Source: Clostridia bacterium (lineage in GTDB: Bacteria; Bacillota; Clostridia; Oscillospirales; CAG-272). From it: a stretch of 37,496 nucleotides of DNA. A program made the position numbers and the translations under genes. Below the pieces are notes generated by a model. That model ran no database searches. It saw only the letters and a list, made by a program, of their open reading frames with translations, and was not told the DNA's origin. Where the stretch lies: positions 1-37,496 of the forward strand of contig JAFULR010000027.1 of the NCBI GenBank assembly GCA_017483195.1, given 5' to 3'. Every line of letters starts with the position of its first letter. Positions within the stretch are counted from its first letter, which is position 1. Positions 7,777 to 15,372 of this stretch are shown in pieces.

Positions 7777-8193
7777 ATGACAAGAAAAGAACAAAGAGAA
7801 GCAACTTTTGAATTATTATTTGAGAGGGAATTCAGACGCGAGGAGGCTCCGGACGAAATCTTCTACCGCTCAACCGAGCATAGAGATATCGACCCCATAA
7901 AAGAAACCTACATAAAAAACACCTATTTTGGCGTAATCGAGCACGAAGAGGAAATAGATGCTCTTATTACAAACGCGTCAAACGGTTGGAAGGTTTCCCG
8001 TCTTTCGAATGCATCACGCTCAGCTATACGTCTTTGCGCTTATGAGATGCTTTACTGCGAGGATATCCCTTCAAACGTTTCAATCAACGAAGCTCTTGAG
8101 TTGGTTAAGAAATTTGACGAACCCAAGTCCAGAGCATTTACAAATGGTGTATTAAACTCTATAAAAAATGCTATAGAAAACAAAAATGACTAA
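7777..8193 (+). CDS. nusB: Transcription antitermination factor NusB
   Basis: NusB binds boxA RNA together with S10 (NusE) and supports antitermination on rRNA operons. The 138-residue, all-helical protein shows the family start TRKEQREATFELLFE and the C-terminal SNVSINEALELVKKF and FTNGVLNSI segments. The ATG at 7777 is chosen because the promoter at 7709-7737 covers the alternative upstream start and because AAGAGGA (7762-7768) is well placed. It opens a plus-strand operon in which the next start codon overlaps its stop by 8 nt (8186-8193). The order nusB - tsaD-like - xseA - xseB - ispA is typical of Clostridia. Confidence 0.95.
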   Translation: MTRKEQREATFELLFEREFRREEAPDEIFYRSTEHRDIDPIKETYIKNTYFGVIEHEEEIDALITNASNGWKVSRLSNASRSAIRLCAYEMLYCEDIPSNVSINEALELVKKFDEPKSRAFTNGVLNSIKNAIENKND

Positions 8194-9133
8194 AAAACCC
8201 GTTTTTGTTGGTATTGATACAAGTAATTATACCACGTCAATTGCTGTTTCGGACATTGACGGCAACATTGTATTAAACCTTAAAAAGCTACTTGACGTTA
8301 AAGAGGGAGAACGCGGATTGCGTCAGAGTGATGCTGTTTTTGCTCACGTCAAAAACATATCAAAGCTTTCAAACGAGCTTAATTCCGCCATAAACGGATG
8401 TGAAATTGTTGGCATTGGTGTATCTGTTACCCCCCGCGATGCTGAGGGCTCCTATATGCCTTGCTTCCTTGTTGGCAAAAGCATCGCAGACACTCTTTCT
8501 GCCACACATAATGCACCCGTATATTATTTCTCTCATCAGTCGGGACACATTATGGCAGCATTATATTCATCCGGACAAGCAGATACATTAATTGACAAAG
8601 ATTTTATTGCATTCCACGTTTCAGGCGGAACCACAGAGGCTCTTTTGGTAAAGCCGCATGGCGAAGGATTTAACGTTGAACTTATTGCTGAGACTGTAGA
8701 TATCAGTGCCGGACAAGCCATAGACAGAGCCGGTGTCATGATGGGACTGAGGTTTCCATGCGGGAAAGAAATGGAGCGTTTAGCAAGTGAATTCACAGGT
8801 TCATTGCCAATGCCCAAGATCTGCGTCCGCAACGGTCGGATCAACTTGTCGGGACTTGAGAATATATCTCAAAAGCTTTACAACGAAACGTCGGATTCGC
8901 ACTACGTTTCCGCATACGTTTTAAATTTTATTTCTAAAACACTTATAAAAATAACGCAAGATGTCAGGGAAAACCACGGCGACCTTCCAATTCTTTATGC
9001 CGGAGGAGTAATGAGCAACAAATATCTACAAGGCGAGCTTTCTAAATTTAAAGACACTTATTTTGCAACTCCCGAATATTCCACGGATAATGCAGCGGGA
9101 GTAGCCTTGCTTGCCAGAAGAAAACACAAATAA
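8186..9133 (+). CDS. TsaD/Kae1-like (peptidase M22 fold) protein
   Basis: The 315-residue protein has the ASKHA fold signatures of the Kae1/TsaD family: VGIDTSNYTTSIAV at the N-terminus, SHQSGHIMA with His117 and His121 equivalent to the metal-binding HxxxH, FHVSGGTTEALLV, and YAGGVMSNKY near the C-terminus. True TsaD, with TsaB, makes the t6A37 modification of tRNA. Clostridia often carry a second, shorter paralogue between nusB and xseA, and this gene is in that position, so I call it the paralogue rather than tsaD itself. Its own reaction is not established. It overlaps nusB by 8 nt. Confidence 0.85.
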   Translation: MTKKPVFVGIDTSNYTTSIAVSDIDGNIVLNLKKLLDVKEGERGLRQSDAVFAHVKNISKLSNELNSAINGCEIVGIGVSVTPRDAEGSYMPCFLVGKSIADTLSATHNAPVYYFSHQSGHIMAALYSSGQADTLIDKDFIAFHVSGGTTEALLVKPHGEGFNVELIAETVDISAGQAIDRAGVMMGLRFPCGKEMERLASEFTGSLPMPKICVRNGRINLSGLENISQKLYNETSDSHYVSAYVLNFISKTLIKITQDVRENHGDLPILYAGGVMSNKYLQGELSKFKDTYFATPEYSTDNAAGVALLARRKHK

Positions 9134-9152
9134 CTACGAAAGGTTTATCGAT

Positions 9153-10382
9153 ATGGATAGTTCAAGAATGATACTAAGCGTAACACAGATAAATGAATAT
9201 ATCCGATCACTGATAAATCAAGATGAAGTCTTGTCCATGATCACTGTGAGAGGTGAAATATCAAATCTTACGATTCACAGATCCGGACATATATATTTTA
9301 CTCTTAAAGATGAGGGAAGTGTCCTAAAAGCGGTTTTGTTCCGTTCAAGCGCACAAAAAATCAAATTCGCGTTGAAGGAGGGAATGGGAGTTATCGTTTA
9401 CGGGCGCGTTTCTGTATATGCGCCATCGGGGCAATACCAGTTATATGCAGAGAACATTCAGCCCGACGGTATCGGTGCGCTTTACTTAGCATACGAGCAG
9501 ATCAAACAACGATTGGCAAATGAAGGGCTTTTTGATAGCAACAGAAAGAAGTCGTTGCCACAGTTTCCTTCCAACATTGGTATAGTTACCTCCCCAACCG
9601 GCGCTGCCATACACGATATGATAAACGTTATGAGCAGACGTTATCCTATTGCAAAGTTAACACTCTATCCATCATTGGTCCAAGGTGAAAATGCATATAA
9701 AAGCATTATATCCGGTATCAGATACTTCAACGAAACCAAAAGCGTTGATATTATCATTATAGGACGTGGCGGAGGCTCGCTTGAGGATCTGTGGGCATTT
9801 AACAGTGTAGAGCTTGCCTATGCAATCGCCGATTCTGAAATTCCTATCATTTCCGCGGTTGGGCACGAAAGCGATTTTACTATTGCGGATTTTGTAGCAG
9901 ATCTTAGAGCTCCTACTCCGTCTGCTGCTGCAGAGCTCGCGGTACCGGATGCTCTATCGGTAAGAAATTCTATTAAGTTTAACCTTTCTTCAATAGAAAA
10001 ATCAACCCTTGCTAAGATCACACAGGCCAAGCAAAGGCTTGCAATGCTGGCATCATCCGGAGTATTAACGTCAAAGCTCAATATACTCGATTCATATAGA
10101 ATGAATTTAACCATTCTTTCGGATAAGCTTGATTCCAGTATAGAAAGTATAATTTCCAATAAAAAGTTCAGTTTTTCAATTTCCGCTGCTAAATTAAACT
10201 CAATAAGTCCTCTGAACACCCTTTCAAGAGGCTATGCCATAGTTCAAAACAACTGTGGTACAGCATTGAGCAGCATTAAAGATTTTAATAACGGTGATGA
10301 AATAACAGTTCATCTCGCAGACGGTAATTTGAAAGCTACAGTAACAAAAATCCATGACAACGGAGAAAAACACGATGCTTGA
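9153..10382 (+). CDS. xseA: Exodeoxyribonuclease VII large subunit
   Basis: XseA with XseB degrades single-stranded DNA to acid-soluble oligonucleotides. The 409-residue protein begins with an OB-fold (about 8-105: ITVRGEISNLTIHRSGHIYFTL), then the catalytic domain with FPSNIGIVTSPTGAAIHD, IIIGRGGGSLEDLWAFN and SAVGHESDFTIADFVAD. A coiled-coil region follows and the conserved end LSRGYAIVQN. The ATG at 9153 is preferred to an in-frame one at 9111 because GAAAGG sits 9 nt ahead of it and the earlier start lies inside the preceding gene. Its last codons overlap xseB by 8 nt. Confidence 0.95.
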   Translation: MDSSRMILSVTQINEYIRSLINQDEVLSMITVRGEISNLTIHRSGHIYFTLKDEGSVLKAVLFRSSAQKIKFALKEGMGVIVYGRVSVYAPSGQYQLYAENIQPDGIGALYLAYEQIKQRLANEGLFDSNRKKSLPQFPSNIGIVTSPTGAAIHDMINVMSRRYPIAKLTLYPSLVQGENAYKSIISGIRYFNETKSVDIIIIGRGGGSLEDLWAFNSVELAYAIADSEIPIISAVGHESDFTIADFVADLRAPTPSAAAELAVPDALSVRNSIKFNLSSIEKSTLAKITQAKQRLAMLASSGVLTSKLNILDSYRMNLTILSDKLDSSIESIISNKKFSFSISAAKLNSISPLNTLSRGYAIVQNNCGTALSSIKDFNNGDEITVHLADGNLKATVTKIHDNGEKHDA

Positions 10383-10611
10383 TACTAATAATTTAACATT
10401 CGAAAGTGCCACCGCAAGGCTTAACGAAATCGTTAAATCACTTGAAAGCGGTACGTCTTCACTCGATGAAGCTCTGAAGCTTTATGAAGAGGGAGTTGCG
10501 CTTGTAAGATTTTGTAATAACGCTCTTGATAATGCAGAATCCAGAATCAAAATACTAATTGCCGATGAAAACGGCAAAATGACCGAAAAGGATTTTTCAG
10601 AAAATGTATAA
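10375..10611 (+). CDS. xseB: Exodeoxyribonuclease VII small subunit
   Basis: A 78-residue helical partner of XseA, several copies of which coat the large subunit. The family core is clear: LTFESATARLNEIVKSLESG followed by SLDEALKLYEEGVALVRFCN. The ATG at 10375 overlaps the xseA stop by 8 nt (10375-10382) and has GGAGAA upstream; it gives the usual short N-terminus, so it is preferred to the in-frame ATG at 10354. Its own stop overlaps the ispA start by another 8 nt (10604-10611), suggesting translational coupling across all three genes. Confidence 0.95.
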   Translation: MLDTNNLTFESATARLNEIVKSLESGTSSLDEALKLYEEGVALVRFCNNALDNAESRIKILIADENGKMTEKDFSENV

Positions 10612-11455
10612 AGACATAAAGGATAAGCTTCTTTACAATGTTGACATTTTAGAAAAAGCATTATCTGACATATTCGAATACAATGATACCGATTGCAGAG
10701 CAATTATTGAAGCGCAGAAATACGCTCTTCTAAATGGTGGTAAAAGAATAAGGGGCTTTTTAGTGATGCAATTTTGCAGAGCCTTCAACGGAGATGAAAA
10801 TTCTGCACTACCTTATGCTTGTGCAATCGAAATGATACATGCCTCATCCCTTGTTCATGACGATTTACCCTGCATGGATAACGATGATTGGAGACGCGGA
10901 AAGCCATCAACTCACAAGGTGTTTGGAGAAGCTATTGCGTTACTCTCAGGAGACGCTTTAATGGTAAAAGCTTTCGAAACAGTAAATAACAACAATAGAT
11001 TAACTGCAAAATCCAATGCCAGAGCTTTCTCCGTACTTGCGCGATCTACCGGCGATCTCGGAATGCTTGGCGGTCAGACAATGGATATATTCGCTGCTAA
11101 AAAGGAGCTTGATCTTGATTCCTTGGTTCGACTTTATACAATGAAAACAGGTAAGCTCATATCCGCATCAGCCAAGCTTGGTTGTATTGCTTCGGGTGTT
11201 CTTGAAAACGATGACCGCTATAAAGCAGCAGTTAAATATGCCGAAAACGTTGGTCTTGCATTTCAGATAATAGATGACATTCTTGACTACAGGGATGGAA
11301 AATCCGAATTGAATTCTTTTCTGGCTCATTTGAGCATTGATGATGCTAAATCAAAAGCAGAAGAGCTTACAAGATCGGGAATTGAAGCTATTGCTCCGTA
11401 TGATGACGGAACACTTTCATCCCTTGCTGAATATTTAATAACGAGAAATTACTGA
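10604..11455 (+). CDS. ispA: Polyprenyl (farnesyl/geranylgeranyl) diphosphate synthase
   Basis: Head-to-tail isoprenyl diphosphate synthase, making C15-C20 precursors of undecaprenyl phosphate and quinones. The 283-residue protein has GGKRIRGF (about 45-52), the first Asp-rich motif DDLPCMD at 86-92 (Asp86, Asp87, Asp92), MLGGQTMD, MKTGKLI and the second Asp-rich motif DDILD at 224-228. Just after that motif the sequence runs straight from DDILDYRDGKS into the next helix. The usual G-K-x-x-G-x-D loop, present as LGKRQGAD in E. coli IspA, seems to be missing, a deletion of about 14 residues by eye. The gene is followed 1 nt later by tlyA; the dxs gene often found between them in Clostridia is absent. 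Confidence 0.9.
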   Translation: MYKDIKDKLLYNVDILEKALSDIFEYNDTDCRAIIEAQKYALLNGGKRIRGFLVMQFCRAFNGDENSALPYACAIEMIHASSLVHDDLPCMDNDDWRRGKPSTHKVFGEAIALLSGDALMVKAFETVNNNNRLTAKSNARAFSVLARSTGDLGMLGGQTMDIFAAKKELDLDSLVRLYTMKTGKLISASAKLGCIASGVLENDDRYKAAVKYAENVGLAFQIIDDILDYRDGKSELNSFLAHLSIDDAKSKAEELTRSGIEAIAPYDDGTLSSLAEYLITRNY

Positions 11456-11456
11456 T

Positions 11457-12242
11457 ATGAGAGCAGACTTATACACATTTACATTTGGATACGTCAAAAG
11501 CAGACAATATGCCAAAAATATAATTGAAAACGGTAAATTGATTATCGACGGTTCTAAAATAACAAAGCCTTCCCAAGATATAGACGAATCCACGCCTCAC
11601 AATGTAGAAATACTTGAGCAGCCTAAATTTGTCAGTCGGGGAGGCGAAAAGCTTGCTTTTGCGCTTCAAGAATTTGATATCAAACCTTACAACTGTGATT
11701 GTATTGACATTGGCGCTTCAACAGGAGGGTTTACCGACTGCTTGTTACAAAACGGAGCAAATTCCGTTTTCGCCGTCGACTCGGGCCACAGTCAACTTGA
11801 TAATAAGCTCATTGACGACAACAGAGTAATTTCTATTGAAAAATACAATGCCAAATTTATGAAGCCCGATGATTTTCCGCACTTGTTTGATTTGGCGGTC
11901 ATGGATGTGTCGTTTATTTCTCAAACACTTATCCATTCAAATGTTTCATCAATTCTAAAAAACAACGGGGGCTTTGTAACTCTTATAAAACCACAGTTTG
12001 AATGCGGCAGATCGGCATTAAATTCTAAGGGTGTTGTTAAAGGTACTGCTCATCACACAAGTGCTATAGCCAAGGTGATTGACAGCGCTTTGATCAATGG
12101 CTTATCCTGTATTGACGTAACACGCTCTCCAATAGAGGGGGGAAGTGGCAATACTGAGTTTCTTGCATATTTTATCAAAGAGGAACGCCCTAAAAACCTT
12201 GTAACAATCGAAAAAATCAAAAAAATATCCCAATCAAAATAA
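11457..12242 (+). CDS. tlyA: TlyA-family RNA 2'-O-methyltransferase
   Basis: The 261-residue protein has an N-terminal S4 RNA-binding domain (about 1-60: GYVKSRQYAKNIIENGKLIIDG) joined to an FtsJ-like methyltransferase domain. The AdoMet site reads CIDIGASTGGFTDCLLQNGA, followed by VFAVDSGHSQL, MDVSFIS, and a C-terminal IKPQFECG and GVVKG. In Mycobacterium, TlyA methylates 16S C1409 and 23S C1920 and also has haemolysin-like annotations; the rRNA methylase role is the better supported one for this family. It follows ispA by 1 nt in the clostridial order ispA - tlyA - nadK - argR - recN. Confidence 0.92.
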   Translation: MRADLYTFTFGYVKSRQYAKNIIENGKLIIDGSKITKPSQDIDESTPHNVEILEQPKFVSRGGEKLAFALQEFDIKPYNCDCIDIGASTGGFTDCLLQNGANSVFAVDSGHSQLDNKLIDDNRVISIEKYNAKFMKPDDFPHLFDLAVMDVSFISQTLIHSNVSSILKNNGGFVTLIKPQFECGRSALNSKGVVKGTAHHTSAIAKVIDSALINGLSCIDVTRSPIEGGSGNTEFLAYFIKEERPKNLVTIEKIKKISQSK

Positions 12243-12250
12243 ATTACTTG

Positions 12251-12293
12251 TTCTGCAGATAATGTAACCGGTAAGCACTCGCATTCTGCAGAA
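12251..12293 (+). repeat. Hairpin between tlyA and nadK
   Basis: TTCTGCAG (12251-12258) pairs with CTGCAGAA (12286-12293). After a 2-nt bulge, AATG (12261-12264) pairs with CATT (12282-12285), giving a 12-bp bulged stem and a 17-nt loop containing ACCGGT. There is no U run, so it is not an obvious terminator; the nadK ribosome binding site follows at 12296-12303. Confidence 0.55.
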
Positions 12294-12309
12294 ACGAAAG
12301 GAAACAATT

Positions 12310-13185
12310 ATGAAAAAGATAGCAATCGTAACCAATTTTAATATATTTGATAAAGCCAATGCGGCTCTAAAGGTAGCTAATTATCTTCTGGGCTATGACT
12401 GCAAGATATTGGTTTCGCAATATAGCAAGGATCGTGTTCTCGCTAACAAGAATTACAATGGCAATATATATTTTCTTCCAATAGAAAGGCTTTATGACGA
12501 GGCTGATCTCGTGATTGCTCTCGGGGGTGACGGAACCATTCTCGATTGCGCTAAAAAGATGGCAAAAAGAGATAAGCCGATATTGGGAATAAATCTCGGT
12601 CATCTTGGATATATGGCAGAGCTTGAAATGAGTGAATTGGATTCACTTTCAAAAATAATAGAAGGCAACTTTACAATCGATCGCAGGAGCATGATCGACA
12701 TTGAGATAGTTTCCAAGGACGGTACATCAAAGTTTAAATCATACGCTCTGAATGATGCCGTTATAACTAATGGATCGGTTTCAAAATTGATTAATCTTGA
12801 GTTATATGCGGAAGATAATCTTGTAACGAAATACAGAGCGGACGGGCTTATCATATCAACCCCGACCGGTTCAACAGCCTATGCTATGAGCGCTGGCGGA
12901 TCGATATCCGACCCTAAGGTTCAGTGTACTCTTATAACACCTATTTGTCCGCATTCATTCATATCAAGACAGCTGATATTTTCTGATCAGACAAAAATCA
13001 GAATCAAAAATACATCTGTAAGAGAAAAGCACCTTGTTGTTACTCTTGACGGAAAAGCAAACTGTGAATTGTACAGAGACGACGTTGTAATCGTTTCAAA
13101 ATCTAAACTCACAGTACAGCTTGTTCGTCTCAAAGATTGCTCCTTTTACGATATACTTAACCAAAAAATGAATACTAACTATTAA
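12310..13185 (+). CDS. nadK: NAD kinase
   Basis: NadK phosphorylates NAD to NADP in the cytoplasm. The 291-residue protein shows the diagnostic LGGDGTILDC (GGDGT at 72-76), GINLGHLGYMAE and ADGLIISTPTGSTAYAMSAGG, which form the nucleotide site. Length is normal. It lies 67 nt after tlyA, with a bulged hairpin in between, and its ribosome binding site is GAAAGGAA at 12296-12303. argR follows after 19 nt. The enzyme supplies NADP(H) for redox enzymes such as the thioredoxin reductase encoded at 32590. Confidence 0.96.
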   Translation: MKKIAIVTNFNIFDKANAALKVANYLLGYDCKILVSQYSKDRVLANKNYNGNIYFLPIERLYDEADLVIALGGDGTILDCAKKMAKRDKPILGINLGHLGYMAELEMSELDSLSKIIEGNFTIDRRSMIDIEIVSKDGTSKFKSYALNDAVITNGSVSKLINLELYAEDNLVTKYRADGLIISTPTGSTAYAMSAGGSISDPKVQCTLITPICPHSFISRQLIFSDQTKIRIKNTSVREKHLVVTLDGKANCELYRDDVVIVSKSKLTVQLVRLKDCSFYDILNQKMNTNY

Positions 13186-13204
13186 TTCACGGAGATAAAT
13201 CTAA

Positions 13205-13666
13205 ATGAAAAAAGAACGTCAGGCAAAAATTAAGGAATTGATCGAAAAATATAAAATCGATACTCAGGATGAGCTTATCAAGAGGCTTAAGGAAAGCGGA
13301 TTTTCCGCAACTCAGGCAACAATGTCAAGAGATATAAAGGAATTAAAGCTCACAAAAATTTCTGACGGTAAAAACAGCTATTATTACGTCTTTCCAAATT
13401 CGTTCAGCGCAGAGAATATCAATAAACTGAATGCATCTTTAACTCACTTGATAACATCTGTTAACTGCGCTATGAATATTATAGTTATAAAAACTCATGC
13501 GGGAATGGCACAGGCTGTAGCTACCGGTATAGACAACATTAAATCAACAGATATTTTGGGTTGTGTTGCCGGTGATGATACCATATTTATCGTGACAACA
13601 ACTCCCGAGATAGCCTTGGAAATAGGCGCAAAGATCAAACTTATGATGACTGAGGTTATTAAATGA
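13205..13666 (+). CDS. argR: Arginine repressor
   Basis: ArgR/AhrC is a hexameric DNA-binding protein that senses arginine, represses its synthesis and activates its breakdown. The 153-residue protein has an N-terminal winged helix with the recognition segment SATQATMSRDIKELKL (about 38-53). The C-terminal oligomerisation and arginine-binding domain contains AVATGIDN and LGCVAGDDTIFIV, whose Asp pair contacts arginine. In Firmicutes argR commonly sits directly before recN, as here, where the two overlap by 4 nt (ATGA, 13663-13666). No ARG operator was recognised nearby. argS lies downstream in the same direction. Confidence 0.95.
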   Translation: MKKERQAKIKELIEKYKIDTQDELIKRLKESGFSATQATMSRDIKELKLTKISDGKNSYYYVFPNSFSAENINKLNASLTHLITSVNCAMNIIVIKTHAGMAQAVATGIDNIKSTDILGCVAGDDTIFIVTTTPEIALEIGAKIKLMMTEVIK

Positions 13667-15330
13667 TAACTTCGTTATATGTAAAAAATGTTGCGGTAAT
13701 AAAGGAATTAAATATAGATTTTAATTCCGGCTTATCCGTGCTTACCGGCGAAACCGGAGCAGGTAAATCTGTAATTATGGATTGCATCGGTATTCTGATA
13801 GGCACTCGCCCAATCAAGGGAAAGATCCGATACGGCGAGCAAAACGCTGTAGTCCAAGCCGGCTTTGATAACCTCCCCAAGCAAGTTGTGGAAATTCTTG
13901 ATTCGCTCGGATATGAAAGTAACGGAGAGGTGGTTTTACAAAGGAACTTTAATATTGAAGGGAAAAACCAAGCGCGTCTCAACGGTCAACCTATTACTCA
14001 AAGTATGGCTAAAGAGATTGGATCTTTGCTTATATCCATACACGGTCAAAATGATAATCAAAGACTGTTACAAAAGCAAGAGCATTATAAAATTCTTGAT
14101 TCTTTTGCTGACTTGGATTCCTTAAGAAATGACTATCATTCCACTTATCTCGAATTCAAGGAGCTGCAAGAGCGACTTAGTGTTCTCAAAAATCAAGCTC
14201 GGGAAAAGGCACGTTTATACGACGTCTATATGTTCCAGGCAAAAGAGATTGATGAGATAAATCCAAAATGCGGTGAGGAAGAAGCCTTGATCGCCGAGGA
14301 AAAACGGCTGGAAAACATTGAAAAAATACAAAAGCACAGTCAATTTACTTACCATCTCCTTAAAGGTGCGGAAAGAAGCGCAGGAGCATTGATAAATAAA
14401 GCTTCATCGTCAATATCTCAGTTATCATCCGTCATCCCCGAAGCAGCCGACATCAGTGAAAGACTCATTCAAATTGAATACGATCTTATGGATATAGCTG
14501 AAAGTGTTAACTCATTGGGAGATTATAACGGCGAAAATGCGGATAAAAAGCTTGACAAAATAGGCTCGAGATTAAATTCTATTGCTAAGCTTAAGAGAAA
14601 GTACGGTAACTCAATCGAGGAAATTATCGCATTCAGAGAAAAGCTTGCAATAACCCTTGATGAAATGGATAATTCCGATGAAATCATCAATAATATTGAA
14701 TCAAAGCTCAACTCTGTAAAAGATATTCTTATATGCAAGGGCGAAGAGCTGCGTAAGCTCAGAATCGCATCTGCAAAAAATCTTCAAAATCAAATAATGA
14801 ATGAGCTGGAATATCTTGAAATGCCGAAGGTGAGATTTATTGTAAATATCGCTTCTTCTGATCAACCCACTCCGACAGGACTTGACAATATAGAATTCCT
14901 CATATCCACCAATTCAGGACAAGAGCCTATGCAAATGGTTAAAATCGCATCCGGCGGAGAGCTTTCAAGAATAATGCTTGCAATACAACGTATTCTTCTG
15001 AATAAGAGCGGTGTAACAACAGCAATATTCGATGAAATAGATACCGGAATATCAGGAAAAACATCTCGTAAAGTAGGAATTAAACTAAAGCAGATTTCCA
15101 AATATATACAAGTTATCTGCGTTACTCACTCCGCTCAGATCGCTTCTCTTGCAGATAATCACTATCTGATAAGCAAATGCGATGTGGATGGAAAAACGCA
15201 AACATCAACCTATCTTCTCGATGAAGCTTCTAAAATCAATGAGGTGGCAAGAATACTCGGCGGTATTAACGTAACGGAGAATCAAATTCTTGCTGCAACG
15301 GAAATGATTGAAGAGGGAAAATTACTTTAG
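13663..15330 (+). CDS. recN: DNA repair protein RecN
   Basis: RecN is an SMC-like ATPase recruited early to DNA double-strand breaks. The 555-residue protein has an N-terminal Walker A GETGAGKS (29-36), QNDNQRLL, a long coiled coil (about 150-370), the ABC signature ASGGELSRIMLA and a Walker B AIFDEIDTGISG, followed by the His-loop VICVTHSAQIASLAD. Length and order are canonical. Its start codon overlaps the argR stop by 4 nt, implying coupled translation. No LexA box was recognised next to it, since it has no promoter of its own that I can see. Confidence 0.96.
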   Translation: MITSLYVKNVAVIKELNIDFNSGLSVLTGETGAGKSVIMDCIGILIGTRPIKGKIRYGEQNAVVQAGFDNLPKQVVEILDSLGYESNGEVVLQRNFNIEGKNQARLNGQPITQSMAKEIGSLLISIHGQNDNQRLLQKQEHYKILDSFADLDSLRNDYHSTYLEFKELQERLSVLKNQAREKARLYDVYMFQAKEIDEINPKCGEEEALIAEEKRLENIEKIQKHSQFTYHLLKGAERSAGALINKASSSISQLSSVIPEAADISERLIQIEYDLMDIAESVNSLGDYNGENADKKLDKIGSRLNSIAKLKRKYGNSIEEIIAFREKLAITLDEMDNSDEIINNIESKLNSVKDILICKGEELRKLRIASAKNLQNQIMNELEYLEMPKVRFIVNIASSDQPTPTGLDNIEFLISTNSGQEPMQMVKIASGGELSRIMLAIQRILLNKSGVTTAIFDEIDTGISGKTSRKVGIKLKQISKYIQVICVTHSAQIASLADNHYLISKCDVDGKTQTSTYLLDEASKINEVARILGGINVTENQILAATEMIEEGKLL

Positions 15331-15372
15331 TATAAACATTAACATAAACTTATCTCAAAGAAAGGTCAAAAT

